The position numbers and the translations under genes were made by a program. From Plakobranchus ocellatus (taxonomy: Eukaryota; Mollusca; Gastropoda; Plakobranchidae): DNA of 22,953 nt. Shown here piece by piece: positions 9,783 through 19,114 of this stretch. The notes beneath the pieces are model-generated. The model saw only the letters and a list, made by a program, of their open reading frames with translations. It did no database searches and was not told where the DNA came from. The stretch covers positions 51,943 to 74,895 of the forward strand of contig BLXT01002152.1 in assembly GCA_019648995.1 (NCBI GenBank). The letters are read 5' to 3'. Position 1 is the first letter of the stretch, and every line of letters begins with the position of its first letter.

Positions 9783-10507
9783 CTGTGTGGAAAAATGAAC
9801 AAATTATTCTCTTCACATAAGAAAATCACTGCTAGAATAAAAAAAATTGGTTTACAAATAAGTAATTTTCCACAATCAATTTAATTATGATAATTAAAGT
9901 AAACTTTGTTCTAAAAAAATTCCACTGATCTGATCCCATAGAGATATACATAGAAAAAGAGATCACATTTCAGTGTCAAACAAACACACACCACACATAT
10001 ATACTTAAAAAGCGCTTGATTTCAGTGAAGGTGGGTAAGGTCAGTACAATATACAACCAAAGCTATCCTTACTGAGTGGTGTTTGTGGTAGCACACCAGT
10101 CTTAAAACTGAGAGCTCATATCCTAGTAGAGAATCTATTTGTAACTGACAAATCGAGCGTCTTCTATGCCAACCCAGAGTTGTGACTTTACGAAGCATCC
10201 CACCAAAGGTCCCGACTAAAAACCCCTTCAGTGCAGTTCATCTCTGGAAAAAAATTTAGCTTCTCCTGTCATGATCTTCACTCCTTCATAATAGAATTGG
10301 CAAATGCATCAGAAAACAAAAAATATGTATTGTCCCAAAACAAATTTGATCTCGAATGAAATTCCCATAAATTTAGGAATTCATCTGACTCACATCAACT
10401 CTAGGATTGTTTTGATCTTCTGTTGCTCAAATTTAACAGCAATACCACACACAAACAAAAAAATATAAAAAAAAAACAATAAAAACAGTAACATATAATT
10501 CACCAAC
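9783..10507 (-). other. Intron e10-e11
   Basis: Minus-strand donor GTTGGT (10502-10507) and acceptor ttccacacag. It contains a degenerate tRNA-like repeat head at about 10072-10135 and A-rich runs, and no further exon-like frame. Confidence 0.7.
10072..10135 (+). mobile_element. Degenerate tRNA-like SINE head
   Basis: The sequence gagtggtgtttgtggtagca, then ccagtcttaaaactgag and gagctcatatcc, resembles a tRNA A box, anticodon arm and eroded B box in the correct order and spacing. It lacks paired acceptor ends, so it is a repeat relic and not a tRNA gene. Confidence 0.35.
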
Positions 10508-10616
10508 CTGACTGCCATTTAAGGTCTTCTTCACTTTGCGCGTTCTCTGATTTTTGGGTGAAACTTTTGCTTCAACTGGGATTTTGACCTCTAGTTTAGG
10601 TTTCGCGTGGTCTGAG
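10508..10616 (-). CDS. Exon e10: basic linker of the PCM1-like protein
   Basis: The acceptor tttcccatatag is followed by one base completing Ser with e9, then 36 codons to the donor GTTGGT in phase 0. It encodes a Lys-rich, proline-containing linker (KPKLEVKIPVEAKVSP, then NQRTRKVKKTLNGSQ). The basic cluster RTRKVKK could be a nuclear or nucleic-acid/microtubule contact, or simply disordered. Frame is kept on both sides. Confidence 0.8.
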
Positions 10617-10939
10617 CTATATGGGAAATACGGGAGATAAGAAACCTATATCATTAAAGCAATAACATGGCACAGGAGATACTATTTCAATATAAAATGA
10701 AAACATAAATCTAAGGTTGGTCATGAGTATTGAGAGTTAAATGTCTTTTGTGTATATTAAAAGCCATTAGCAACATACCCAAAACACCTACAAACATCAC
10801 TGTAATTAAAAATTGCTTACTTCCTCTGTTTTTGAGCATGTTGCCTAAACATTTTAACAGTATGTACACTACTTGAGCACCACATTCTAATGCACTAGTG
10901 TGGACCCTCTGATTAGTCTGGGCAAAGGTCAGTTTATAC

Positions 10940-11032
10940 CTGACAGCTCCAGTCATTCCACGCAGGGCCTCCATCAGCTGGCCAGCAACATTTCCTTGCT
11001 CAGCTGCCTCAGGATTTGCTTCCCATTGTTCT
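10940..11032 (-). CDS. Exon e9: helical segment of the PCM1-like protein
   Basis: The acceptor gataacttttcag leads into 93 bp with the donor GTATAA at 10934-10939. It reads EQWEANPEAAEQGNVAGQLM and then EALRGMTGAV, entering with one base and leaving with two. The residues before it in e8 (LTEISQLLVMYR) and this Glu-rich start make a continuous predicted helix. The frame stays open far into the intron if the donor is skipped (to 10711; see findings). Confidence 0.85.
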
Positions 11033-11389
11033 CTGAAAAGTTATCAGAAATAAGAATATATAGTCCCCACATTTGTGGTCGTGAAATTAATCTGCAGATA
11101 GCAAGCTTTAACACTGTTAAGCCTAAGGCACAAAGCAGCAGCACACTTTGTACTTAAATGAAATTTTGATGTAACTTTATATCTTTACATCATTCCTAAA
11201 AAGCTTTACAAGATTCAGATTTAAAAATTAGCCAAAAGAAGAAAAAATAAAAAAGGCAAAAAAATTTAACACATAAGAACATTGCTTTATGTTTTTGTGT
11301 TGTTTGGATACCATTTTGCAGATTGCATAAACAGTTTATCACAGAAACAAAAAATGATGATGGTCGAAACTCACAGTCTTTGTATGGCT

Positions 11390-12415
11390 TGTTATCATCA
11401 CAGATCATATTGAACATTCCTCTTTATCATCACAGGACATATTGAACATCATTTTGTCATCATCAGAGGATATATTGAACATTATTTTGTCATCAGAGGA
11501 GCAGTTGCTCATCTGGTAGGGCAGTTGGCTACCAAGTCAGAGATCAGAAGTTCAAATCCCAGTCTGGGCCAAATCAATTTTTCATTGCTCCTCTGTGTCC
11601 ACACAGCACTAAATGGGTAGCTAAATCTCTTATTTTTTTCTATTACTTAGCAAAAGTAAAGGCGGCAAGGAAAGCAATGGCAAATACCTCATAATGCCAT
11701 GTGCCAAGATTAATCAGGACCCTACTCCTGGTTCCCGCATGCTTGGAGTAAGCATTTTGTCATCATCACAGGATGTATTAAATATCTCTTTGTCATCATC
11801 AGAGGACACATTGAACATCGCTTTATCATCATTGTAAGACACTGAACATCGTTTTATCCTCATCACATGACTTACTGAACATCACTTTGTCATCATCACA
11901 GGACATATTAAACATCACTTTGCCATCATGTACAGGACAAACTGTACATCATTTTGTCATCATATGTCTGAACATCACTTTGCCATCATCACAGGACATA
12001 CTGAACATCACTTTGCCATCATCACAGAATACTGAACATCACTTTGCCATCATCACAGGACATACTGAACATCACTTTGTCATCATGAACAGGACGAACT
12101 GTACATCATTTTGTCATCATGAACAAAACAAACTGAACATCACTTTGCCATCATCATAGGACATACTGAACATCACTTTGCCATCATCACAGGACATACT
12201 GAACATCACTTTGCCATCATCACAGGACATACTGAACATCACTTTGCTATCATCACAGGACATACTGAACATCACTTTGTCATCATCACAGGACATACTG
12301 AACATCACTTTGTCATTATCACAGGACATACTGAACATCACTTTGTCACTATCACAAGAAACACCTAAGACATTTTCTCATTGTAGCAAAGAGATATTGA
12401 ACATAGACTTGTGAT
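11390..12415. repeat. 33-bp minisatellite interrupted by a SINE
   Basis: The plus-strand unit is acatactgaacatcacttt followed by gccatcatcacagg. It recurs in near-perfect 33-bp register between about 11980 and 12355 (gaacatcacttt at 12004, 12168, 12201, 12234, 12267 and 12300). More diverged and variant-length units lie on both sides, including a longer variant with gaacaggac and gtacatcattttg. Since 33 is divisible by three and the unit lacks stops in several frames, ORFs appear on both strands (NITLPSSQDIL repeated on plus, MFSMSCDDGKV on minus). These are by-products of the repeat, not genes. Confidence 0.95.
11496..11753 (+). mobile_element. tRNA-derived SINE inserted in the minisatellite
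   Basis: The head contains gttgctcatctggtagggca (A box) and agaagttcaaatccca (B box near 11549-11560), spaced as in a tRNA. The body contains aaatgggtagctaaatctct, aaagtaaaggcggcaaggaa and aatacctcataatgccatgt, and no long poly-A tail is seen. Flanking ATTTTGTCATCA at 11484-11495 and 11754-11765 could be a target duplication. The host array contains the same motif in its units, so the boundary is approximate. Confidence 0.8.
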
Positions 12416-12492
12416 TATAATAAGCTTACGCTGGAAAATGAAGCATTCAAGTCTGCTTCTCTAGCACAAGAAACTACAGCTAGCTGACCTAC

Positions 12493-12659
12493 CTGTACAT
12501 GACCAGTAGCTGGGAAATCTCCGTCAATCCCTGGGCACTGATCACACCATTGCTGTCAAAAAGCTCACTAAGGTTGGCAGACGCATGGTCCGGTCTTGGT
12601 CGGTTAACGTGGGGAGGCAGAGGGTGGGTGGGGGCGCCCTCTCTGAGACCTCGGAGAGT
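12493..12659 (-). CDS. Exon e8: central segment of the PCM1-like protein
   Basis: The acceptor ttgcactttcttccag and donor GTAGGT bound 167 bp, entering in phase 0 and leaving with two bases. It encodes TLRGLREGAPTHPLPPHVNR, a proline-rich linker continuing PRPDHASANL, then SELFDSNGVISAQGLTEISQ and LLVMYR. The last part looks amphipathic and may align with the PCM1 block that ends in a short helix after its second coiled coil. That comparison is from memory and needs an alignment. Confidence 0.88.
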
Positions 12660-13040
12660 CTGGAAGAAAGTGCAATAATAATCATCCCTTGCATGGTACA
12701 ACACAGAAAATCATGCGGGCAGGTGGAGTTCAATCACAGACAGCACTTGATATGGGTGGAAAGATATACAGGCCGCAGAAATTTGAAACAGGAAAAAATT
12801 ATGACCCTGAGAAAAAAAGAGATCTGCTCATACCTTTACCCTAGCAGAGCCTCAATCCTACAATTCCGTTAACCCGCAATCAAAAACTATCCTGCAAGAT
12901 GATTGCTGGAAAAATCGTTAGCTTTAACAGAACCTCAACATACTTCAAGCCTTCTGTTAAAAAATGTTGATGTCTTTATTGCAAAAATTGCTCTACCATA
13001 CACACTCTCAAATCATCATTAATTTTATCCTTGCCCTCAC

Positions 13041-13126
13041 ATGCTCTTTCTCCCTCAGCTCCTGCAGGCGTGACAATTGGGTTGTGACCTCTAGGGCAGT
13101 TGCAGTGTCATTGAGGTCAAGGTCGA
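13041..13126 (-). CDS. Exon e7: coiled-coil segment of the PCM1-like protein
   Basis: The acceptor tttttttttgtctcag and donor GTGAGG bound 86 bp, entering with two bases and leaving in phase 0. It encodes DLDLNDTATALEVTTQLSRL followed by QELREKEH. The LEVTTQLSRLQELREKEH part has hydrophobic residues at heptad spacing and runs into LRGLRE of e8. It is similar in character to the QL..LQ.....L..L segment of PCM1. Confidence 0.88.
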
Positions 13127-14168
13127 CTGAGACAAAAAAAAAAGTTAGATCAAGGCAGTGTTGAGTGAGAAATCATAGCAAAAAATCTAAAGAAAAGTTG
13201 TTGTTTTTTTTTTCAAACAAGCTAGAAAACTAAAATCCCTTTAATCTGACAATGATTGCATCAAAATTTTTGCTCTATATTTTTTCAGTATATACCTTTT
13301 TTTAACTGAAATCTGTTTGAAACCAAAGTAAAAACTAAGGTCCCACAAACTTCAGTTCAGTTCAGTTCAGGATTTCACTGCATTATCAACCAAGTTCATT
13401 CATTAACCATAAAACATTAAAATTCATTATAAAGTTAACAACAGAAGCAAAAAAGCAATATTTACAAACTGTACCCCTTTCAATATTGACCTGTTTATAT
13501 TTGTTTTGATTTTTGTACAAGACTTTATATTTTGAACAAATGAAAAAAATTAGTGGGAAGAATCTTTTTATGTAAAATAAATCAACTCTTGAGTTGACTA
13601 TGCACTATTTCACATTGTATGTATTTTGGGTGGAAAATATTGCATAGTTGTAAGCAAATTAAAAAAAAAAAAAGAAAAATCTCAATGTTACTATGGATTA
13701 GTAAAAAGCAAAAATAAAAAAAAAATTGCTAGAGTCAAAATTCTGCGTGAGGCTGAGATTGCAAGCTATGAATTCATCACCTCACAAACTAATGAAGAAA
13801 AATTATTGGAATTTCAACAACCCATGTCACCTCAGCCCAGTACGGCTTGGCTTATAATTGCTGATAAGAGTTGCCCTATTCTTAATGGATTAGGTTACAT
13901 ATAAAACACTACAAAATATGATGAAAGAGTAGTTGAAATATCTACCTCTTTAATTTTTTTTTTATTTACTTTTAGAAATGTATGCTTCTTGTTTCATTTT
14001 CTTTTTTTTCATCAAGTTGGGTCAAAAAGTTTTGTACCTGTATTTTCAATATCACAGCTACCAGGCAAAGAACACTGAAGAACTTATGTTCATTACTAAA
14101 CTCGCATTTGACACATCCCAGAGAAAAAAAAATTTAGCAATGTTCTATCGGTTGTTAGGTGTGCATCA

Positions 14169-14290
14169 AATAGCCTGTCCAATACTGTGTGATCTCAGGT
14201 TTTTGGCTTCCTTCAGACTGGGCGTCAGTGCAAGGCCTAAACCTGCCCCAGAAAAGTGCCTGACATTTCAGGACAAGGTTGCTAGTCACT
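14169..14290 (-). mobile_element. Degenerate SINE copy
   Basis: It shares atagcc.gtccaa...gtgtgatctcagg with the SINE at 7667-7829, then a diverged body in the same order, including cctgaaatgtcagg versus cctgaaatctacagg on the minus strand. The B box is eroded (gcaggtttaggcc) and no clear target duplication was found. Confidence 0.55.
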
Positions 14291-14371
14291 GAATCACAAA
14301 TGTTAGAGGAGGGAGGGGAAAAAAACAATGCACAAAGAATGAGCAGATCTAGTCTACAGTAAGTTTAGAAG

Positions 14372-14461
14372 CTAAAGAAAAATAAATGGTAAGTCATTGA
14401 TAAAATGTTGTAACAACTAAAGAAAAATAAATGGTAAGTCATTGATAAAATGTTGTAACAC
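14372..14461. repeat. 45-bp tandem duplication, two copies
   Basis: The sequence ctaaagaaaaataaatggta through gataaaatgttgtaacaa is present twice in direct succession with almost no differences, starting at 14372 and 14417. It lies inside an intron and is probably a recent slippage or duplication event. Confidence 0.95.
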
Positions 14462-15567
14462 TTCATGACAACTTTGCTTTTAAAAGAGTTTTGTAAAAGT
14501 AGATTTGTGGGAAAAAAATGCAGTATTTTTACAACTTGAGCTTAACTAAACATACATTTTTAATGATTTTGCTTTTTCTAACCCTACACAGTATAAATAA
14601 AAGCTAGCGACAATTATTAACACTACAAACTGGCCTAATCACACTCAAACAAAACACATTACAAGCAAAAAGCAAATTAGGCCTTCCAAGGAGGCCAAAT
14701 GGGTCAAAGGTCACTTTTTAAAAATCTGTTGCTTTTTTTTTTTAATCTTTTATTTTAAATAATTTTGAACCGTATAGCCCGAGAGATTTTATAGTATCAA
14801 AAATGTAAACAAAAACAAACAAAACAAGAAAACTACAGCTAAAAATTCTCTATACATTATTTTGGTAGCTACTGAATGTGTAGTATTTTTAGTATTTCAT
14901 CCTAAGTTTATTTCTCATTCGTTTGCTTCACATTTTCTGTTTCTTTGATTTGGAAAGTTCCAACATACATTGTCCGTTTTCTTACAAGCAATCTTAATCC
15001 AGTTTAGAAATGGATCAGCATCCAATACCACATATTCTCAATCTGATTTTGCATATACAGGGACAGACCAGATTTGAATCATATTGTATACTAATGTTTA
15101 CATCTTATTTCACATTTAGATAAAGATGGATATTGCTAGAAACAGCTTTCTTACACATCCATTACAAAATTTAGGTAAATCAACAAAATATATGTTTTAA
15201 GAGCTTCTGATCCAATTTAAAGGGCAAAAAAGGCCTCTCTGTATTTTGGAGACAGATAGTAATTTAAGATGGAAAAGAGGCTTTTCGTATTTTGGGAGCC
15301 CATGTAATTTTAAGAAGAAAAAAAAGCTGCTGATATTTTTGGGGGGTACATAAAATTTTAAGGAAAAAAGGGCTTGGACTGTTGGAGGAACTTTTAAATT
15401 TAAAGAACTTAAAAGGATAAAAAAAAAAAATGGACTGTGAATTTTGCAGAAGGTTGTCAGGAACAGACAAAGATCTTTGTTAAATCTATCAACTCATTAG
15501 TCTGTTGTGGAAGACAATGAAGCGAGTGCTCAAACTAACATGAGAGATTTTCTCTACAAGCCTGTAC

Positions 15568-15603
15568 CTTCTCCATTCTGTGCTAGAGAGCAAAGCAATT
15601 TGT
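15568..15603 (-). CDS. Exon e6: 36-bp microexon of the PCM1-like protein
   Basis: The acceptor tttttttttcctcatgcag and donor GTACAG bound only 36 bp. With two leading bases and one trailing base it reads KLLCSLAQNGE and links e5 (ending in the first base of Asp) to e7 (starting with the last two bases of Val) without a break. Skipping it removes exactly twelve codons and keeps the frame, so it could be a cassette. The strong pyrimidine tract supports it despite its size. Confidence 0.78.
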
Positions 15604-16041
15604 CTGCATGAGGAAAAAAAAAGAGGAAGAAGAGGAACAAAATAGGAATTAATTAGCTCAAAGTTTTGTCTAGTAAGTGGCAAGTTCCCTCATATAGAAG
15701 CAAACATAAAATTTGGCTTGAATCACATCTATGCTCAAATGGCAAAACTCAATCATTTTAAAACAAAAACAAAAAAAAAGGAAACCATGATTACACTTAC
15801 CAAAACAAGCCAAAAATGTGTTATTCACAGGGAGAGGAGAGGAGGGTATGAAGAGGAGGATGAGGAGAGGTGGAGAGGGAATAAGGAAAGGAGAAGAGAG
15901 AGGCATGACAAAAAAAATTTTAACCACCGCACATTGAATTTCTTTAAAGGAACTTGTTGTAAATCTTCACTGCTTTTCAACAATGGCACAGCTGATTATA
16001 AATATTTTAGAGCTGTTAAGGAAAGATAATATTGGCATTAC
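15604..16041 (-). other. Intron e5-e6 with purine-rich tract
   Basis: It contains a strongly purine-rich plus-strand stretch at about 15828-15905 (gga/gag-rich) that creates a Lys/Arg/Glu-rich plus-strand ORF without gene support. Read on the minus strand it is a long pyrimidine tract. Confidence 0.7.
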
Positions 16042-16135
16042 CTGTTAGATCTCTGGAGGATTCTAGAACACTGGGTTCTGACACAGCATCTCTCTCCGGC
16101 TCACTGCACACACTGCCAGGAGCTTTGCTCAACAG
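16042..16135 (-). CDS. Exon e5 of the PCM1-like protein
   Basis: The donor GTAATG is clear. The acceptor chosen is ccacgtag, with AG at 16136-16137, because it is the one that joins the phase-0 end of e4. Upstream of it lies a pyrimidine-rich run (ctctttcactctctcccc). The exon reads LLSKAPGSVCSEPERDAVSE then PSVLESSRDLT and one base of Asp. A downstream AG at 16109-16110 has a better-looking local context but would break the frame, so the start is the least certain border of this gene. Confidence 0.72.
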
Positions 16136-17017
16136 CTACGTGGCACATAATGACAATGGGGAGAGAGTGAAAGAGCATTGGAAGCTATCAAAGAAATACA
16201 TTTGCCTTGAGACCAATCTTACTGAGACAGAGCTGCAAATGTGGAAAAGGCATTAAAAGTCTGCAAACTCTTGCCTTCTACGTGCCTATTTTTTCAAAGA
16301 AAGTGATTTGCATCAACGTGTTGGTGTGCAGTTACCACCACCAAAAAGCTTACAGTAGGGAGCCTTGAGTTAAATTTGAGTTCATAGGGTTCAAAATGGG
16401 TTGTTTACGACTTGCACTGTTTAAAATACATTAAAAACTTGCACTCTGAAATGGACAGCTTTGCATTGTAATATCTAAACTGTTTTATAGCAAAACTACC
16501 TTAATTTAACCTATGTAAGAACAAGAGAAAAGGTTAACAATAGAGCACTAGCGTTAAAAATTGCTGTCCTATCTGTGTTATGTCGTCATGTGGTTCAGCA
16601 CCTTTTGCTTGAGAAACTCTCTCATTACAGTGGAAATAAAAGCCTAGGGAAAGACATGAATTAAGTTAATTCTTCACAGACAGACCACCAAACCCTTGTA
16701 GAGCTCTTTATAAATTTCGGTCTACCATTTCTCCTCTCAGATCTGAAACCTATCTCAATCCTATCTCAGTACTTTAGCAGTTTGTTCATCACATTAGCAA
16801 TATCCTAGATACCTCAGAGCAGTGTTCAAGAAATAATTTGTTTGTTTGTTTTTATTTTTAATCATGTTTTGAACCACATTCAGACCCATAAAAGTTGAAC
16901 CAGGACCCAACCCTAATCATAAACAATTAGAGAGTCCAATACAACACTGCAATATTGAACATAATAATCTGTGTGGTTTTTTTTTCAATGAGATGTAGCA
17001 ATGTGGGGAAGACCTAC
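16136..17017 (-). other. Intron e4-e5
   Basis: AT-rich, with minus-strand donor GTAGGT (17012-17017). No exon-like segment and no well-defined repeat. The motif gggttcaaaatggg near 16388 resembles a B box but has no A box partner. Confidence 0.65.
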
Positions 17018-17102
17018 CATTCTGACGAAATACTGCAGCTCCCCCTGCCTGCTCTGATGCTCCTCCACCTTGTCACTCAGATGGCTGTAGTTCGCCTGAA
17101 GT
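17018..17102 (-). CDS. Exon e4: helical segment of the PCM1-like protein
   Basis: The acceptor tgcatttcctcag and donor GTAGGT bound 85 bp. It reads LQANYSHLSDKVEEHQSRQG then ELQYFVRM, entering with one base and leaving in phase 0. It makes a continuous predicted amphipathic helix with the LLSK start of e5. The pattern HL.D..E......F...L is the best match I can recall to PCM1, whose first conserved helix has the same arrangement. This exon carries most of the weight of the tentative family call. Confidence 0.88.
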
Positions 17103-18153
17103 CTGAGGAAATGCAAGCAAAAACAATTAACATATGCAAGTTGAGCCAAGCATCAAATCAGGCTTAACCCTTCAAAACTGTGACAGAGAGTGTAAGCTAG
17201 TGCAAGACACAAGACATAATGGTGTGGTAGGAAAAAAATATGCAAGCAAGCATGATGGAAGACATGGAAGCCTGAGATCATCTTATTGTTGACAGCTATA
17301 CACAAAAGCTTTCATGCAAGTGGAGAATTTAATTCCACAATCCCCAACTTGATCAACAGCAGCAAAGCCTCATTAAAAAAATCTTAAAAAACACATACAA
17401 TTTCTGAGACACACAAATGAGGAAACCAGAGATATCATAGTGAAACAGACAATCTTTGGTTCATGAAAACTAAACAGTGCTAGGTGGCCTCGGGCTTTTT
17501 AACCCTCATCAAGCTAGGCACTGTGCTGGGGCTCTAGAACTTCTGGCAAGTCCATGACCAATGATGTTGATAATAACAAACATTGGAGATTATTCAATTC
17601 AACATTAACATATGCTTTCAGTGAGGATGGAAAAACTCGCCATCAAGTTTCCAGGTGGCGGACAACACAGTGAACGACAAAAAAAAAAGGACTGCAAATA
17701 CGCCCTTTGGATTTGTTTTACATCCCCTAAGCTTTACGTGAAATTTATGCAGAGATGAAAGCCGTGTGGAGGCACTTGGCATCAATCTAACTTATATTTT
17801 GTTCAACTCTGAAGTAATTAAAAAAATCTGTACAGCAGCATTTAAAATTCCGCAGAAGACTGAAAATGTGGAAATCCACAGAAATGTGGTACAACTGGAA
17901 GCAATGCTTCATGCAACTACAAGTTTTTTAAACTTAATTACACTGATCCATTAGAAAAACACACAAAAACAAAACCCCAGATCTTTTCAATACAACCTCC
18001 TGCAGCAGCCAGCAAAACAGAGCGTGCAAAATTTATTCAAGTCTGTACTTGCTCCATGAGTGTACGAGGAAGTTTCTATGCAGGACAAAAGAGAGCTACA
18101 GAAACCAAGGAAACATTAATGTTTCAAGTACTGAGAGGAGAAAATAATCTCAC
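17103..18153 (-). other. Intron e3-e4
   Basis: About 1 kb, with minus-strand donor GTGAGA (18148-18153). Not exon-like. The ORF at 17766-17954 (62 codons) lacks splice or composition support. Confidence 0.7.
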
Positions 18154-18262
18154 CTTGTCGGGTCATGAAAGGAAGCGTCCTCCTCGCTGACCGAGTCTGT
18201 GTGTGTCCTGTCTTGCTCTGCAGTCTGTTTCACTGGTGGTGAGAGGCTCTCATTCAGCCGAC
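18154..18262 (-). CDS. Exon e3: acidic/serine segment of the PCM1-like protein
   Basis: The acceptor ctctgtctgatccag and donor GTGAGA bound 109 bp, with two bases on either side. It reads RLNESLSPPVKQTAEQDRTH then TDSVSEEDASFHDPT. The Ser/Glu/Asp-rich part has several casein-kinase-like sites (SEED) and leads directly into the e4 helix. It is probably a disordered, phosphorylatable linker. Confidence 0.88.
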
Positions 18263-18913
18263 CTGGATCAGACAGAGTCAGAATGATTACAAAAGATGTG
18301 TTGAATGTCTAACGACCAGATCAAATAATTTTGATATCACACATGTAACATTTATGGGAAATAAATAGGTTAAGGTTTCTCTTTCCTTTACTTTAAATGT
18401 TGTTTTTTTTTTCATGGTTGTCGTTTTTTTCCATTGTTTGTTGTTTTTTTTCCCCACAAATATAAATTCTTACCTGTTGGCACTATACAGTCTCTAAAAC
18501 TAAGAGGGTCAGAGATATAATTTTACGCTGAATCTATGACTTCAAATGTTCAAAATACAATTTGGGCTCATCAGGGCTGCTCCCCAGATATATACACAAT
18601 ATTTAATCCGCATGTGCTCTTCAGTAAACACACTAAAACAAAAAATTTGAAGGTCTAATTTGGTATTTGTATATAGCCACAGTCCACAGCAAGGTGATCT
18701 CAGGCTTTCAGGCCCTCTGTCAGGCCTACTATGGGTAAAGTGGGCATTTTCATAGAAATTTAGAGCTGGCTTTTGTTAACATTCATGATTTCATCCTCCA
18801 TCGTTGGCACCAAGTACCTTGATGATTTACCTTCACCTAGACTTAACTCAAATGTAAATGTCACCTTAAAATCTTTCCTCTCCATGTCCCATTATCTGCC
18901 CATTGAGACTCAC
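18263..18913 (-). other. Intron e2-e3
   Basis: AT-rich with poly-T runs, a truncated SINE copy at 18672-18735 and minus-strand donor GTGAGT (18908-18913). Confidence 0.75.
18672..18735 (-). mobile_element. 3'-fragment of a SINE copy
   Basis: The sequence atagccacagtccacagcaa followed by ggtgatctcaggctttcagg matches the 3' part of the SINE at 7667-7829 (catagccagtccacaacaat, gtgatctcagactttcaag). The tRNA-like head is missing or beyond recognition. Confidence 0.7.
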
Positions 18914-19114
18914 CCATCTCTCGGAGAGAACTAAACTGCCTCTGACTCGGCTTCTTCACAGGAGATCTGGATCCCTCTGTTGCGGACAAGTGTTGCGACT
19001 TAGCTCCTCGGCCATTCACTGGTGACCACTGGTCATGGGGACTCGTCTTGTCGTACACATCTGGACTAGATGTGTAGGTTGGGGATCCTGGTGTGTAGAT
19101 GTTGATGTTAGAGG
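18914..19114 (-). CDS. Exon e2: Ser/Pro-rich segment of the PCM1-like protein
   Basis: The acceptor aaattttttttacag and donor GTGAGT bound 201 bp, entering with two bases and leaving with one. It encodes SNINIYTPGSPTYTSSPDVY, then DKTSPHDQWSPVNGRG, and near the end SRSPVKKPSQRQFSSLREM. Several SP/TP dipeptides (TPGSP, SSPD, TSPH, WSPV, RSPVKK) suggest proline-directed kinase sites in a disordered region. Confidence 0.88.

Larger units (their letters stand above)
11033..12492 (-). other. Intron e8-e9, largely occupied by a minisatellite and a SINE
   Basis: Minus-strand donor GTAGGT (12487-12492) and acceptor acttttcag at 11033. Most of the intron is the 33-bp repeat array, split by a tRNA-derived SINE. 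The rest (11033-11390) is AT-rich with no exon-like segment. Confidence 0.8.
13127..15567 (-). other. Intron e6-e7
   Basis: About 2.4 kb with minus-strand donor GTACAG (15562-15567). It contains a short (TTCAG)n tract near 13350-13368, a degenerate SINE copy at 14169-14290 and a 45-bp tandem duplication at 14372-14461. Phase continuity from e6 to e7 argues that no exon is missing here. ORFs at 13626-13904 and 13978-14292 on plus are low-complexity or SINE-derived. Confidence 0.75.

Noticed and set aside
11501-11570. Possible functional tRNA gene
   Set aside because: A and B boxes are present, but the acceptor stem does not close and a SINE body follows directly, so it is a SINE head.
11887-12414. 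Long repeat ORFs on both strands (plus 11887-12414, minus 12117-12341)
   Set aside because: They are the 33-bp minisatellite read in frames without stops. The repeat lies wholly within the intron of a well-supported gene.
12542-12872. ORFs overlapping exon e8 in other frames
   Set aside because: They are shadows of e8: only one frame joins e7 and e9 in phase.
15718-16029. Plus-strand Arg/Glu/Lys-rich ORF of 103 codons
   Set aside because: It arises from a purine-rich intronic tract. The composition is low-complexity and there is no start or splice context.
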